DNA of 64,000 nucleotides from Cyclina sinensis. Taxonomy: Eukaryota > Mollusca > Bivalvia > Venerida > Veneridae. Below the pieces are notes generated by a model. That model was not told the origin of the DNA and ran no database searches. It saw nothing but the letters and a program-made list of their open reading frames with translations. This document shows positions 35,601 through 45,339 of this stretch, piece by piece (position 1 is the stretch's first letter; each line of letters opens with the position of its first letter). Position numbers and translations under genes: made by a program. The stretch lies in contig JAAONU010000016.1 in the NCBI GenBank assembly GCA_012932295.1, positions 37,417,241-37,481,240 on the forward strand, in the 5' to 3' direction.

Positions 35601-38600
35601 TATATGATTTGAATTTTTTTTTGTTTTTAAATTTTTGAAATTTTGCTTTAATTACCTCACAGGATATTTTGTTCAAAAACCAGTAAATTGAAAAACCTCC
35701 TAACTCCACCCACCGTTCTTCATATACACTGTATATTTTGTCAGTTGCAGTGTAAATTACATTCAACAACTTTATTTCTGTTAGCTTTATTTTTTTTTTC
35801 CCTGCAAAACATACAGAGTCCTAAAATACTCATATTTTTGTACATTTTCCTTTAATTTATCTATCATGTTATCTACGAAGCTTCTTATTCAGGCAAACAC
35901 AAAAATCACACAGGTTTCTCTAGAGGTATTTGAACCTGAAAGTGAGAGTTGTAAAATGAAGAATACTGCTTCATTCAGAAATTTAGTGTTTCTTCTACTT
36001 ATTCCTAATTCGGCCAAATTTGAATAAAGGTATCTTTTGATATTTGAAATTAATTTTAATTATTTATTTTAAATATTTGATTTTCAGTTTTCATGAGAAT
36101 AAAATTGTATTATACATCAATATGTAAGGCATTCTATGGGAAATGAAATAGCATTATTGTATGTAGAGAAATTTATGTCCCCCCACCTCTTCTGTGTTGA
36201 AAGGACAAGCTCCGGTTGTAAGTATTTTATCCACTTAACATAGAAGCTAGTGAATATATTAATGTTAAACTATTTTTCAAATTTTTCTGTAAATAAGTGT
36301 AAATGCTGTTGATACTAATTTATTAAACACATATAGGATGTCTGATAAGTATATGTTAAGAATTAAGATATTTGAAAATACATGTTACACTGTAATTATG
36401 AGGGTTGTTTCAGATTTTGTGAACAATGATTTTTAAAAGGTTGTTTCAGACTTTGTGTACAGTATTTTAAGGAAGGAGAGAAATTTATTTCTAATGAAAG
36501 TCTTGTTGCTTTTTGATAATGTGTAGTTAAACTTCACTTTCGCTTAAAAGGATGAAATAACTGAGTAACTGCTGATGTAGTTAAAGCTTAACTGCTTTCA
36601 GAGATTAATTATGTTTCAATAACCAAGTAGTATTAAACATGTATTGTTTAAATTTTTTTTCATCACAGTTGCCTGATTTAAGCTATATGAAGAAACACAG
36701 TTGAATTGAGATTTAGAAAATCTAGATCAAAATCACTATGAACATGTCAGTAAATCACTACAAACACATATCAGTAAATCACTGTGAACATGTGTCAGTA
36801 AATCACTGTGAACATTTGTCAGTTAATCACTACAAACACATGTCAGCAAATCACTATGAACATACGTCAGTCTATCTAGTATGTCTCACTAGGAAGAAAA
36901 GATATGATATTACAAAAAAAATTGATACAGTAAAAAAAAAAAAAATGCCGCCCAATCCCCACCCACTGATCAGAAGAATCTTATTTGAACTCTATTGCAT
37001 TACCATCGGGCTTAAGGGACATACAAAAGACACTCATAAATTCCTGAAAGTCTTTTTAAATTGAGAAAGAATGTAAATTTTGGAATTCTACAGCTGCAGT
37101 CATAACCTTACTGGGCTTTTATGGTGTTTTAAGTTCTGTCTGAAAATGTGTTTATCTTTTATATTCCATATTTTGCTCAGAAAAACTTCAATTGCAAGGA
37201 ATGTTTTATTTATTTTCTGTCTAGCTTCTTCCAGAATATGATATTTTAACTTAGTTTAAGAATGTTATTTCTGCCATAACCTTATAACTGGGGAGGGTTT
37301 ATGAGGTAGTTTATGGTTATGTCATAGACTGTATCTATAAGAATGACCTAGGAATTTTACAAGGAGAATTTTAGTTTGGGGAATAAAAACAAAGTTGGAA
37401 AATACAAAGAAAGTGGGGATATTTGATAACTGAACAAACAGTTAGCTGCATTTTCTAAAATGGGTCCATATTCTAGAGGGATGGCAATATTATAAAGTGG
37501 GCAGGTAAAAAAACTGCTTAATAGAAACTGCACATTTGCTCAAAAACTGTCCATAAACAAAGTATCTTTGTGAATTATTTAAGCATTTTTTTTTCTATCC
37601 AAATTTATGGAGTTATAAGTAGAAAGCTGAGGAAAATAAAACTAAACATTTTGTAACAACCCTCATGACTTGTAACATTAAATGATAACCAGTTAGTTCA
37701 TATATTGATAACAGGTTTATCTAAACACATGTAGCAATTCTTAGTGAAATGATTCTCTATTCTTTTTATTTTTGAGGGAAAATACTCTAATAATGACTAT
37801 ATTGGTCAAATGAAGTTAATTAAATTTTGTATGAATGTCTGATGTATGAGTTAATTAAGGTAGAAGTAATTCAGTTAGTCCTCTATCTGATGTTATATAT
37901 CAGATTGGAAGGAATTATGAGTCTTTGTGTATTTTTGTAATTCTGGTTACCATGACAATGCAAATACTTTTTCCAGTGTAGCCTTATTATACACCAAACT
38001 TAAATACATCTACAAGCATGAAATTGAATGGTGACTGTTTCTACTAAAATATGCTGTTGATGATACGATACTTCCACCATACCTACATGACTTGCAATGG
38101 TCACATTGAGTCAATATCCCAGTTTCCCATTTTCATCTCTGAGTCTGTTACCCAGTCTGTTTTGTCAGTTTTTCAGTCTGTCATTTTCAATAACTTTATA
38201 ATTTCATCTAACAGGAAACCAAAAAGCCTCTACATAGTAGAAAATGTCAGGTTTATTGGTTAATTTAAGTTTTGAAATGCTAGAAGAAACTCTTAAATAC
38301 AAAAGGATTGAAACAATTTGCAGACAATGATTAGACATTAGTAAGGATAACATCAGATCATATGAAATATTTCAGATAATACAGAGTTTGCAAGTGTTTG
38401 ATTTTTACATAAAAGTTAGTTAAAGGTATGAACTCAAACCTAACCTAAAAAAAGTATGCCAGAATATTTGTTTTTATGTTGCAAGCTCATTTTAACTGTA
38501 TTCTGTGTAAAAAAAGCATTGTTTGTCAGAATATTGTGTGTAAGCTGCAATGGATTCTTTGTAAGAATATAGTGTGTAAGCTAGAAGACATTGCTTGTAA

Positions 38601-41600
38601 GAATATTGTTTGAAAGCTAGAAGGCATTGCTTGTAAGAATGTTGTGTGTAAGCTAGAAGGCATTGCTTGTAAGAATATTGTATGTAAGCTAGAAGGCATT
38701 AGTTTTAGGATATTTGTTTAAGCTCAAAGGCATTGCTTGTAAGAATATTGTGTGTAAGCTAGAATGCATCGCTTGTAAGAATGTTGTGTGTAAGCTAGAA
38801 GGCATTGCTTGTAAGAATATTGTATGTAAGCTAGAAGGCATTAGTTTTAGGATATTTGTTTAAGCTCAAAGGCATTGCTTGTAAGAATATTGTGTGTAAG
38901 CTAGAATGCATCGCTTGTAAGAATATTGTGTGAGAGCTAGAAGGTATTGCTTGTAAGAATATTGTGTGTAAGCTAGAAGGCATTGCTTGTAAGAATGTTG
39001 TGTGTAAGCTAGAAAGCATTGCTTTTAAGAATATTGTGTGTAAGCTAGAAGGCATTGCTTGTAAGAATATTGTGTGTAAGCTAGAAGGCATTGCTTGTAA
39101 GAATATTGTGTGTAAGCTAGAAGGCATTGCTTGTAAGAATGTTGTGTGTAAGCTAGAAAGCATTGCTTGTAAGAATATTGTGTGTAAGCTAGAAAGCATT
39201 GCTTTTAAGAATATTGTGTGTAAGCTAGAAGGCATTGCTTGTAAGAATGTTGTGTGTAAGCTAGAAAGCATTGCTTGTAAGAATATTGTGTGTAAGCTAG
39301 AATGCATCGCTTGTAAGAATATTGTGTGAGAGCTAGAAGGTATTGCTTGTAAGAATATTGTGTGTAAGCTAGAAGGCATTGCTTGTAAGAATATTGAATG
39401 TAAGCTAGAAGGCATTGCTTGTAAGAATATTGTGTGTAAGCTAGAAGGCATTGCTTGTAAGAATATTGTGTGTAAGCTAGAAGGCATTGCTTGTAAGAAT
39501 GTTGTGTGTAAGCTAGAAAGCATTGCTTTTAAGAATGTTGTGTGTAAGCTAGAAAGCATTGCTTTTAAGAATATTGTGTGTAAGCTAGAAGGCATTGCTT
39601 GTAAGAATGTTGTGTGTAAGCTAGAAAGCATTGCTTTTAAGAATATTGTGTGTAAGCTAGAAGGCATTGCTTTTAAGAATGTTGTGTGTAAGCTAGAAGG
39701 CATTGCTTTTAAGAATATTGTGTGTAAGCTAGAAGGCATTGCTTGTAAGAATGTTGTGTGTAAGCTAGAAAGCATTGCTTGTAAGAATATTGTGTGTAAG
39801 CTAGAAGGCATTGCTTTTAAGAATATTGTGTGTAAGCTCTAAGGCATTGCTTGTAAGAATATTCTGTGTAAGCTGGAAGGCATTAGTTGTAAGGATATTT
39901 GTGTAAGCTCAATCGCATTGCTTGTAAGGATATTGTGTGTAGGCTAGAATGCATTGCTTTTAAGAATATTGTGTGAAAGATAGAAGCCATTGTTTTACAG
40001 TTTTTTTCAGTTCGAGTATTTCAGCATAAACTTCAATTTTCTTTAGAAGAGAATGCAAATCCCAAGCTTTAGAGTGTAATTTATGTTTCTAAGAATTGGA
40101 GTCACAGATATTGTGTTGACAACAGATTTAGAGGATATATACAAAAAGATAGCATACCTTTTAACACAATAGCAGACACTCAATTTCAGACTTCATGCAA
40201 CTGGAATTATTTGGTGAGGAAACTGACACAGGATAATCACAGACATAATGGCTTTCCTAGGCACCATGGGACCTGTATTGCAACCGAGGACCTTAATTAA
40301 TCAGCAGAACTGATAATATGGTGCTAAATTTTTCCACTAAAGTGAAATTGTAGGTGTCTATAAGTGTAGGTTTGAGTGTTTGGCATTTGTTATCAAAGAC
40401 AACTGATTATTGGCTTCCACTATACAGATGGGTCTTGTTCTGGCTGGAGTCATAAAATAGGGAAAGTTACTGTTATATATATTCTGGTTACCAGAATTTT
40501 CTGATAAAATATTTTAGGATTGATCTTAATGTCTGCTGAAAAATGCTTAACAAAGCTTTCAGAATTGGCAATATTACAACTTAAATGGTACTCGTAAGAG
40601 AAAAAATTTGTGACAGCTGTATATGAAAAGTCCATATGTGGACATATATGAAATACCGTAAATGAAATAGGAATGGTGTATTACTTAAGCATAATCACCC
40701 TTTCACCTCAACCAGACATTCTGACTATTATTTTGGCAATATTTAATAGATCTTGCATCAACCACGTCACCTCTAGTAATTTTCTTGGCTTTCCACTTAA
40801 TGGTTTCAAGAAATGTCTAGTCATAATGAATTACTGTATGGGGAAATGCCAAGGTGTATAATAAGCTTATTATAGTGATATTTTGCCCATTTTCTCATGG
40901 TAACTAACATGTACCTAATAAACTATAGTCAAAATGAGATTGAACAAATTGTGATACTAGAAAAAATTGGCCTTTTATGAAAACCTTCCTTTTTTGATCC
41001 CCTCAATACTTCTGCTTTGAAAGTTGTTGTACAAAAAAAAAATGCCATTCTACAAAAAATGAGCAGGTCAGTTCCAGAGTCAAAAAATCAAATTTCGATA
41101 GTACTGCAGGGAAGCTCTGTATTTGGAGAAGATGTACTGCCATTGTAAGGTATCATAAAATTGACAACTGTAAAAAGGATTTTTTTCCATTAATTGAAAC
41201 CATATATAGACAGAGTGGAACTTGATAAGGATTCAGAAGTTTTATATAGTATATTATTCTGTGATATAGACATCCTTGGTTTATTTTGGATGCAATCACA
41301 TCCTTGTGGGATGATCTGATCTTGTTTTACCTGGGATATTATCAAGAAAGGAAATGTTTGTCCTCAGAATGTGTAGGAGGTCACCCTCTGAATCAGGAGG
41401 TCACAGAGTCCTATCATTTGAGTTTCACTAATGTTTTCAGTTAGATTCAAAATGTATTGAAAAATGTTAAAAAGGGGGTGGGCACAAGGAAGAGAAATTA
41501 AATGGTATGAGGCTTGGGGTGAAGAATGTGACAATGATCAGTTCTTATGCGTGCAGATTTCAATTTCAAATCAAGTACTGCAATGAGACTTTTCAGTGAA

Positions 41601-43799
41601 ACTCAAAGAACTGAAGTTGAATGTCAGTGAGAAAACATGTAGACTAAAGTTGAATGTCAGTGAGAATACATGTAGACTGAAGTTGAATGTCAGCGAGAAT
41701 ACATGTAGACTGGTGTTGAATGTCAGTGAGAATACATGTAGACTGGTGTTGAATGTCAGTGAGAATACATGTAGACTGGTGTTGAATGTCAGTGAGAATA
41801 CATGTAGACTGGTGTTGAATGTCAGTGAGAATACAAGTAGACTTAAGTTGAATGTCAGCGAGAATACATGTAGACTGAAGTGGAATGTCAGTGAGAATAC
41901 ATGTAGACTGAATTGGAATGTCAGTGAGAATACATGTAGACTGAAGTGGAATTTCAGTGAGAATCCATGTAGACTGATGTTGAATGTCAGTGAGAATTCA
42001 CGTAGACTGATGTTGAATGTCAGTGAGAATACATGTAGACTGATGTTGAATGTCATTGAGATTCCACGTAGAATGGAGATGAGTGTCATTGAAAATTTAT
42101 GTAAAATAGAAATGGATGTCATAGAGTATCAGTTCAGGAAGCAGATGAATGTCAGAGCAACAAAATTTTAGAATCTGTTTGTGAAGACAATTTTGTACTT
42201 TTAACTTTATGCTTTATAGTGTTCATAAACCATGTAAATGGAGTACTATTGGAATTGTCCACTGACAGTGTGCTTGAAATGAAAGTTTAACCCTTAACCT
42301 GCTGGAACCAAAAGTGTTTAGCCTTTGCCACTAGTATAGAGCCAGGCCAGGCTGCACATCCGTGCAGTCTGACCAGGCTCTATACTGCTGGTAGATCCAT
42401 TTTTGTATTTTGATATTGAAATCCCTTAAACTTTGAATGGACTGTTCCAAATTCAAAGCTGGGCAAATCCATTACAAAATTTCAGCATGTTCAGGGTTAA
42501 CTGTCCCTATTCATTCAGCTCTTTATAACCTATACTTGTCTGTAGATTGTTACATTGGTTAAAGTGAACCGTTCTTTGATCATTCTGTTTACAGTCAAAA
42601 TGTGACCAAAGGAACCATAACAGAAGGAATTTACTATTACATGTACTATGAAAACATTCTTTGATACCCTTAGGACTTTTTGCTGTTAGAAATATTGGAT
42701 TCTTTAGAAAATGCCATTCTATGACCAAAAAGAGCAAGGTCCATAGAGGATTTGGAGAATCACATTTCGACTGTATTATTAACTTTGTTCACTTTAACTG
42801 TTAGTGTTCTAAAGCAGGTGTTTGAAAGGCCATAGAAACTTAAAAGTATTTTGGTCAGTTTTCAAATGATCCTTACAAACTGGTCATTTGAACTTTATGA
42901 TACATTGTTTACAGTCATGGAGCTGGATCACTGTTTGACACTTCAGTTGACACCAATTAAAATACAAAATTGAACTGTGCTGTTCTGTATTCTGATAAAT
43001 TCACAGATCATGTGTAGAATAGTTATTTCTGCAGTAATTTTCTTTAGTCTGGAACATGACAGTCAAATTGTACTGGATTATTGCAATTATTGAAATTGAA
43101 AAATGTAATAGATCATATTGAAATATGAGTAATTATACTCTGTAGACATAAACGCTGTAGAACACGATATGTAGTTTCAGCCCAGATAAATCACATTGAT
43201 TTGCATGATCAGTTTTAGCAATATTCGTTGAAAAATCTCTTTTTCCACAGATGGAATAATATAGCAGTAAGAAACAGTGTTTTCTTCACAAATTGTTAAA
43301 CAAGAGAAATCTTCTTTAAAAAATACTTTTTTAACACTGTTTTTTTTTTTTAAATGTTGGGGACGGAGTGGTCAAATAAGTAACTGATCATGTATGCATG
43401 TGACAATTTGGGTTTTGATTAGCATGTAGCCATTTGACCTTTGACCTCATACATGGAATATCCTACTGATAAAATTGAATGAAATAAAAACAACTTTTTT
43501 AGAAGCGAGAAAAAAAACTGGTTAACTTCATTTTTATTGCATTGAAAGTCTGAGGTAGTATTGCATTAAAATGCAATCAAATGTGTTCAGTGTTTTGGCA
43601 TGAACAAATTCTATATGAGAGAGCATAGGGGTATATTGCATGTATGCTGGATGTGATGTTTGCATTTTTTTCCAAACTAACCCTTTACTGTTTGCTTGTT
43701 TCAGAACTCCCTGGCAATTTAGGCGAGATAACTAGCAAAGTTACAGAGCTTCCGTCTAAGTTGGCCCAGGGCATGGGTGACAAGTGTGTTCTCCAGTAG
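29571..43799 (+). CDS. cpx: Complexin, complete coding sequence in four exons
   Basis: Joined exons 29571-29625, 32585-32748, 34730-34871 and 43705-43799 encode 151 residues (456 bases with stop). All three introns are GT-AG, in phases 1, 0 and 1. Complexin is a small cytosolic presynaptic protein that binds the assembled SNARE four-helix bundle, clamping spontaneous vesicle fusion and aiding calcium-triggered fusion with synaptotagmin. Seen here: N-terminal helix MASFIAKQMVGNQLKSVKG (1-19); acidic Gly/Asp linker (22-38); accessory helix (about 39-51); central helix (about 52-74) containing KHRKMEAEREEMRQSIRDKY. The residues matching rat Arg48, Arg59, Arg63, Lys69 and Tyr70 are all present as Arg52, Arg63, Arg67, Lys73 and Tyr74. 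A RKKKTPAELAAEA segment (98-110) and an acidic SDDDD patch (114-118) follow. The protein ends CVLQ, a CAAX box predicted to be farnesylated, as in fly complexin and vertebrate complexins 3 and 4. The usual invertebrate length is about 140-150, so it appears complete. Introns carry several minisatellites. Confidence 0.94.
29626..32584 (+). other. cpx: Complexin intron 1
   Basis: A phase-1 intron of about 3.0 kb ending TGCTGCAG at 32584. It contains the degenerate tandem repeat at 30340-30740. Otherwise it is AT-rich and featureless. Confidence 0.8.
30340..30740 (+). repeat. Degenerate tandem repeat of about 80-100 bp in intron 1
   Basis: About five units repeat the order AAACATGTTCAAATTTGACT, AACCTTACCAGTTTCTG, CAACAA-G-ACACAGTTTGT and ATTCACCAGAGT. 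Unit lengths vary because of small insertions and deletions. Confidence 0.7.
32585..32748 (+). CDS. cpx: Complexin coding exon 2 (accessory and central helices)
   Basis: It begins after TGCTGCAG and encodes residues 19-73, from AMGGDDEKKDEGG through the helix EARREAEEKRKEKHRKMEAE to RQSIRDK. It ends in phase 0 exactly before the conserved Tyr of the central helix. The donor is GTAAAC at 32749. Reading past the donor would add 27 further codons (VNVLNNK and on) to a stop at 32827, so a retained intron would cut off Tyr74 and the membrane anchor. Confidence 0.94.
32749..34729 (+). other. cpx: Complexin intron 2
   Basis: A phase-0 intron of about 2.0 kb with acceptor GTGTTTTTTAG at 34729. It holds degenerate AATAACAGAATG-type repeats (33200-33420) and the 37-bp array at 33995-34600. 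Confidence 0.8.
33995..34600 (+). repeat. 37-bp minisatellite in complexin intron 2
   Basis: The unit is ATAAGGTAAACATGTGATAA followed by CAGAATGATAGAGGCAT (37 bp), about 15 copies, decaying at both sides. A variant unit with ATGTTTAATTAAACATGTAA recurs at about 34030, 34325 and 34410, suggesting a higher-order period. The same AATAACAGAATG word is scattered earlier at 33220-33420. The period is not a multiple of three; the minus-strand frames open across it are by-products. Confidence 0.85.
34730..34871 (+). CDS. cpx: Complexin coding exon 3 (end of central helix and linker)
   Basis: It encodes YGLKKKVPEEEGMMQPPEEA, then GRIGRKKKTPAELAAEANAD, then SDDDDFA plus one base of Lys121. The acceptor is GTGTTTTTTAG and the donor AAGTAAAT, with GT at 34872. 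The RKKKTPAELAAEA stretch is shared with arthropod complexins. Read-through of the donor gives a short alternative tail ending CCCMNFV before a TAG at 34909-34911. Confidence 0.94.
36733..36872 (+). repeat. 24-bp tandem repeat, six units
   Basis: The unit resembles AATCACTGTGAACATGTGTC plus AGTA. Two subtypes (TGTGAACATG and ACAAACACAT) alternate. The plus strand is open as an eight-residue repeat (SVNHCEHM-like), but it lies deep in an intron without supporting splice sites, so I do not call it coding. Confidence 0.85.
38515..39988 (+). repeat. 36-bp minisatellite, about 41 units, open on both strands
   Basis: The unit is GTGTGTAAGCTAGAAGGCAT followed by TGCTTGTAAGAATATT (36 bp). Common variants are AAGCATT for AGGCATT, TTTTAAG for TTGTAAG and AATGTTG for AATATTG. 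Because the period is a multiple of three, long frames stay open: CKLEGIACKNIV on the plus strand and PSSLHTIFLQAM on the minus strand (326 codons at 38831-39811). Higher-order structure is visible: an 11-unit block is repeated with a 396-bp offset (the TGTGTGAGAGCTAG variant near 38931 and again near 39327), and a 142-bp offset repeats the TTAGTTTTAGGATATTTG variant (about 38700 and 38842). It is intronic and not a gene. Confidence 0.95.
41613..42150 (+). repeat. 33-bp minisatellite, about 16 units, open on both strands
   Basis: The unit is AAGTTGAATGTCAGTGAGAA followed by TACATGTAGACTG (33 bp). The plus strand reads LKLNVSENTCR repeatedly (191 codons, 41596-42171) and the minus strand VFSLTFNTSLH repeatedly. 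Units diverge toward the right end (41990 onward). No splice sites or start context support translation. Confidence 0.92.
42287..42500 (+). repeat. Palindrome-ended MITE-like element in intron 3
   Basis: It begins TTAACCCTTAACCTGCTGGA and ends ATGTTCAGGGTTAA, so the ends are inverted. In the middle, AGTATAGAGCC (about 42335) to GGCTCTATACT (about 42392) forms a hairpin with arms of about 25 bp, three mismatches and a 4-base loop. Its inverted counterpart is at 50054-50268. Confidence 0.85.
43705..43799 (+). CDS. cpx: Complexin coding exon 4 (C-terminal tail, CAAX box)
   Basis: After TTTGCTTGTTTCAG this exon completes Lys121, reads LPGNLGEITSKVTELPSKLA then QGMGDKCVLQ, and stops at TAG 43797-43799. 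The final Cys-Val-Leu-Gln fits a CAAX box; glutamine in the last position favours farnesyltransferase. The preceding segment has spaced hydrophobic residues consistent with the amphipathic membrane-sensing C-terminus of complexins. Confidence 0.94.
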
Positions 43800-45155
43800 A
43801 CACTTTCACCCACGCCCACTACGTGGCAACCATTCCATCCTGTAAGTGTCACGGCATGAGGTTGACATTGTTTGCTTTTACTGTCACATGCACGCACACA
43901 CTGTTCTGTTGCACCCAGTCACTGTTGTGCACTTGAAAAAAACTTCTCTGCCATTTTTTTTTGCCATGTGAAATAGAAAGCCACGTTTTTCTTTAAAGAA
44001 GTAGTTTGAATTTCTCATCAAAAGGATTTCTTGCTTTGTTCACCATTCTGTTTAAAGAGGTAGTTAGAATTTCTCATGAACGGGGCTTTCTTGTTTTATA
44101 CATTGAAATGGAACCTTCTATTTGTAATTTTCTACTGAAGAGAAACGATTTATTAGATAGGTGAATATTAACCTTAGCTATAAGTATTTCTTTAATTACC
44201 TTTTGAGCAATTTCTCAGTTTTGTTTTTGGTCTATATCTCTGTGTGACATTGAATGGTAAGATAAAAAAGATACAAACAGACAGTTATTAGCTCCTTGAT
44301 GACAAAATTTCTTTATGTAATTAAAACAGAAGATAGGCAGCTAAAACGTCCAATTTTCAACTCTAATTTTGTTCATTTAATTCTTTTGAGATTTATAGGT
44401 AACTTCCTGGAGTGCTAGATTCAGGAAGTTCTAATTCTCGAAGCAGTTCTTCCAAATTTTTTGCTCTGCTTGGTAGTTCACAATGGCATGTTTTTTATGC
44501 TATTTAAGAGGGAAGTATCGCATCTGAACAATTTGTTTAAAAGTTGGGTAATTACTCCTTAAGAATGTTTTATAATGGTTTGTGAATAGATTGTAACTGA
44601 ATAAATATGTTTTTTTCATTGAGTTGTCTTTGAAAGAAAAAGTTTGAAACAAAATTTTTTATTGAAGATCATACACGCTAAATTCTTTTTATATTTTAAG
44701 CATGGCTGTATTTGTCACTGTCCTGGCTACTGCTGTTTTTACCTTTGTGAGTAGTGCATACCATGATCATTCTGCTTATTCATGTAGTTAGATCATGGGC
44801 TGACTATTTACTTTTTAATAATATGATAAATTGGTCTGTCTGACGAAATTGAATGATTGGACAAGTCCATTTTAAAACTTTAGTTTGGAAAAGGTGATTT
44901 ACAAACAAAATTAAGATAAAAAAATTAGTTAAGTCATACCTCAACAGTTTTTGAAAACCCAGTGCTGTATTTATTTTGATGGTAAAAGCAAATTGATGTC
45001 ATCCACATTGTGTGAGCTATACATGTTTGCAGTGTACAGTAGCATGAACCTAGTGTGGTATTGTTTTACTAGCCTGCAACCCAGTATTTCCATGCACTTT
45101 TATAGGCATCATTCCAGTTAGATTTTACTTTTAAACTGTACTTTAATATTGTGTT

Positions 45156-45339
45156 TTAACCCTTATCCTGCTGGAGCCAGTTGACTCTTCCTTTGCTGTA
45201 ATCACATCTCAACAGATTGTAGTAGGTAGCAGCTTCAGTCAGTAAAATTTCAGTAAGCATCCCCATAAACAATTAATGGCTCTGTCCTTATTGAAAGATG
45301 GACAAGTCCATTTTAGGTATTTAGCATGGTAAGGGTTAA
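45156..45339 (+). repeat. Palindrome-ended MITE-like element, short diverged copy
   Basis: Ends TTAACCCTTATCCTGCTGGA and CATGGTAAGGGTTAA are inverted. The centre differs from the 42287 copy, lacking the long hairpin but keeping GGACAAGTCCATTTT near the right end. Confidence 0.75.

Larger units (their letters stand above)
34872..43704 (+). other. cpx: Complexin intron 3 (8.8 kb, minisatellite-rich)
   Basis: A phase-1 intron with acceptor TTTGCTTGTTTCAG at 43704. It contains tandem arrays at 36733-36872, 38515-39988 and 41613-42150 and a palindrome-ended element at 42287-42500. No alternative last exon was recognised. The remaining sequence is AT-rich with short chance ORFs. Confidence 0.8.

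Noticed and set aside
38831..39811. 326-codon minus-strand ORF and matching plus-strand ORFs (38964-39329, 39360-39842) as repeat proteins
   Set aside because: They are frames through the 36-bp minisatellite inside complexin intron 3, open on both strands because the period is a multiple of three. There are no splice sites, start context or non-repeat coding sequence.
41571..42171. 183- and 191-codon opposing ORFs as a secreted repeat protein
   Set aside because: Same explanation for the 33-bp array: intronic, no signal peptide, and open on both strands.
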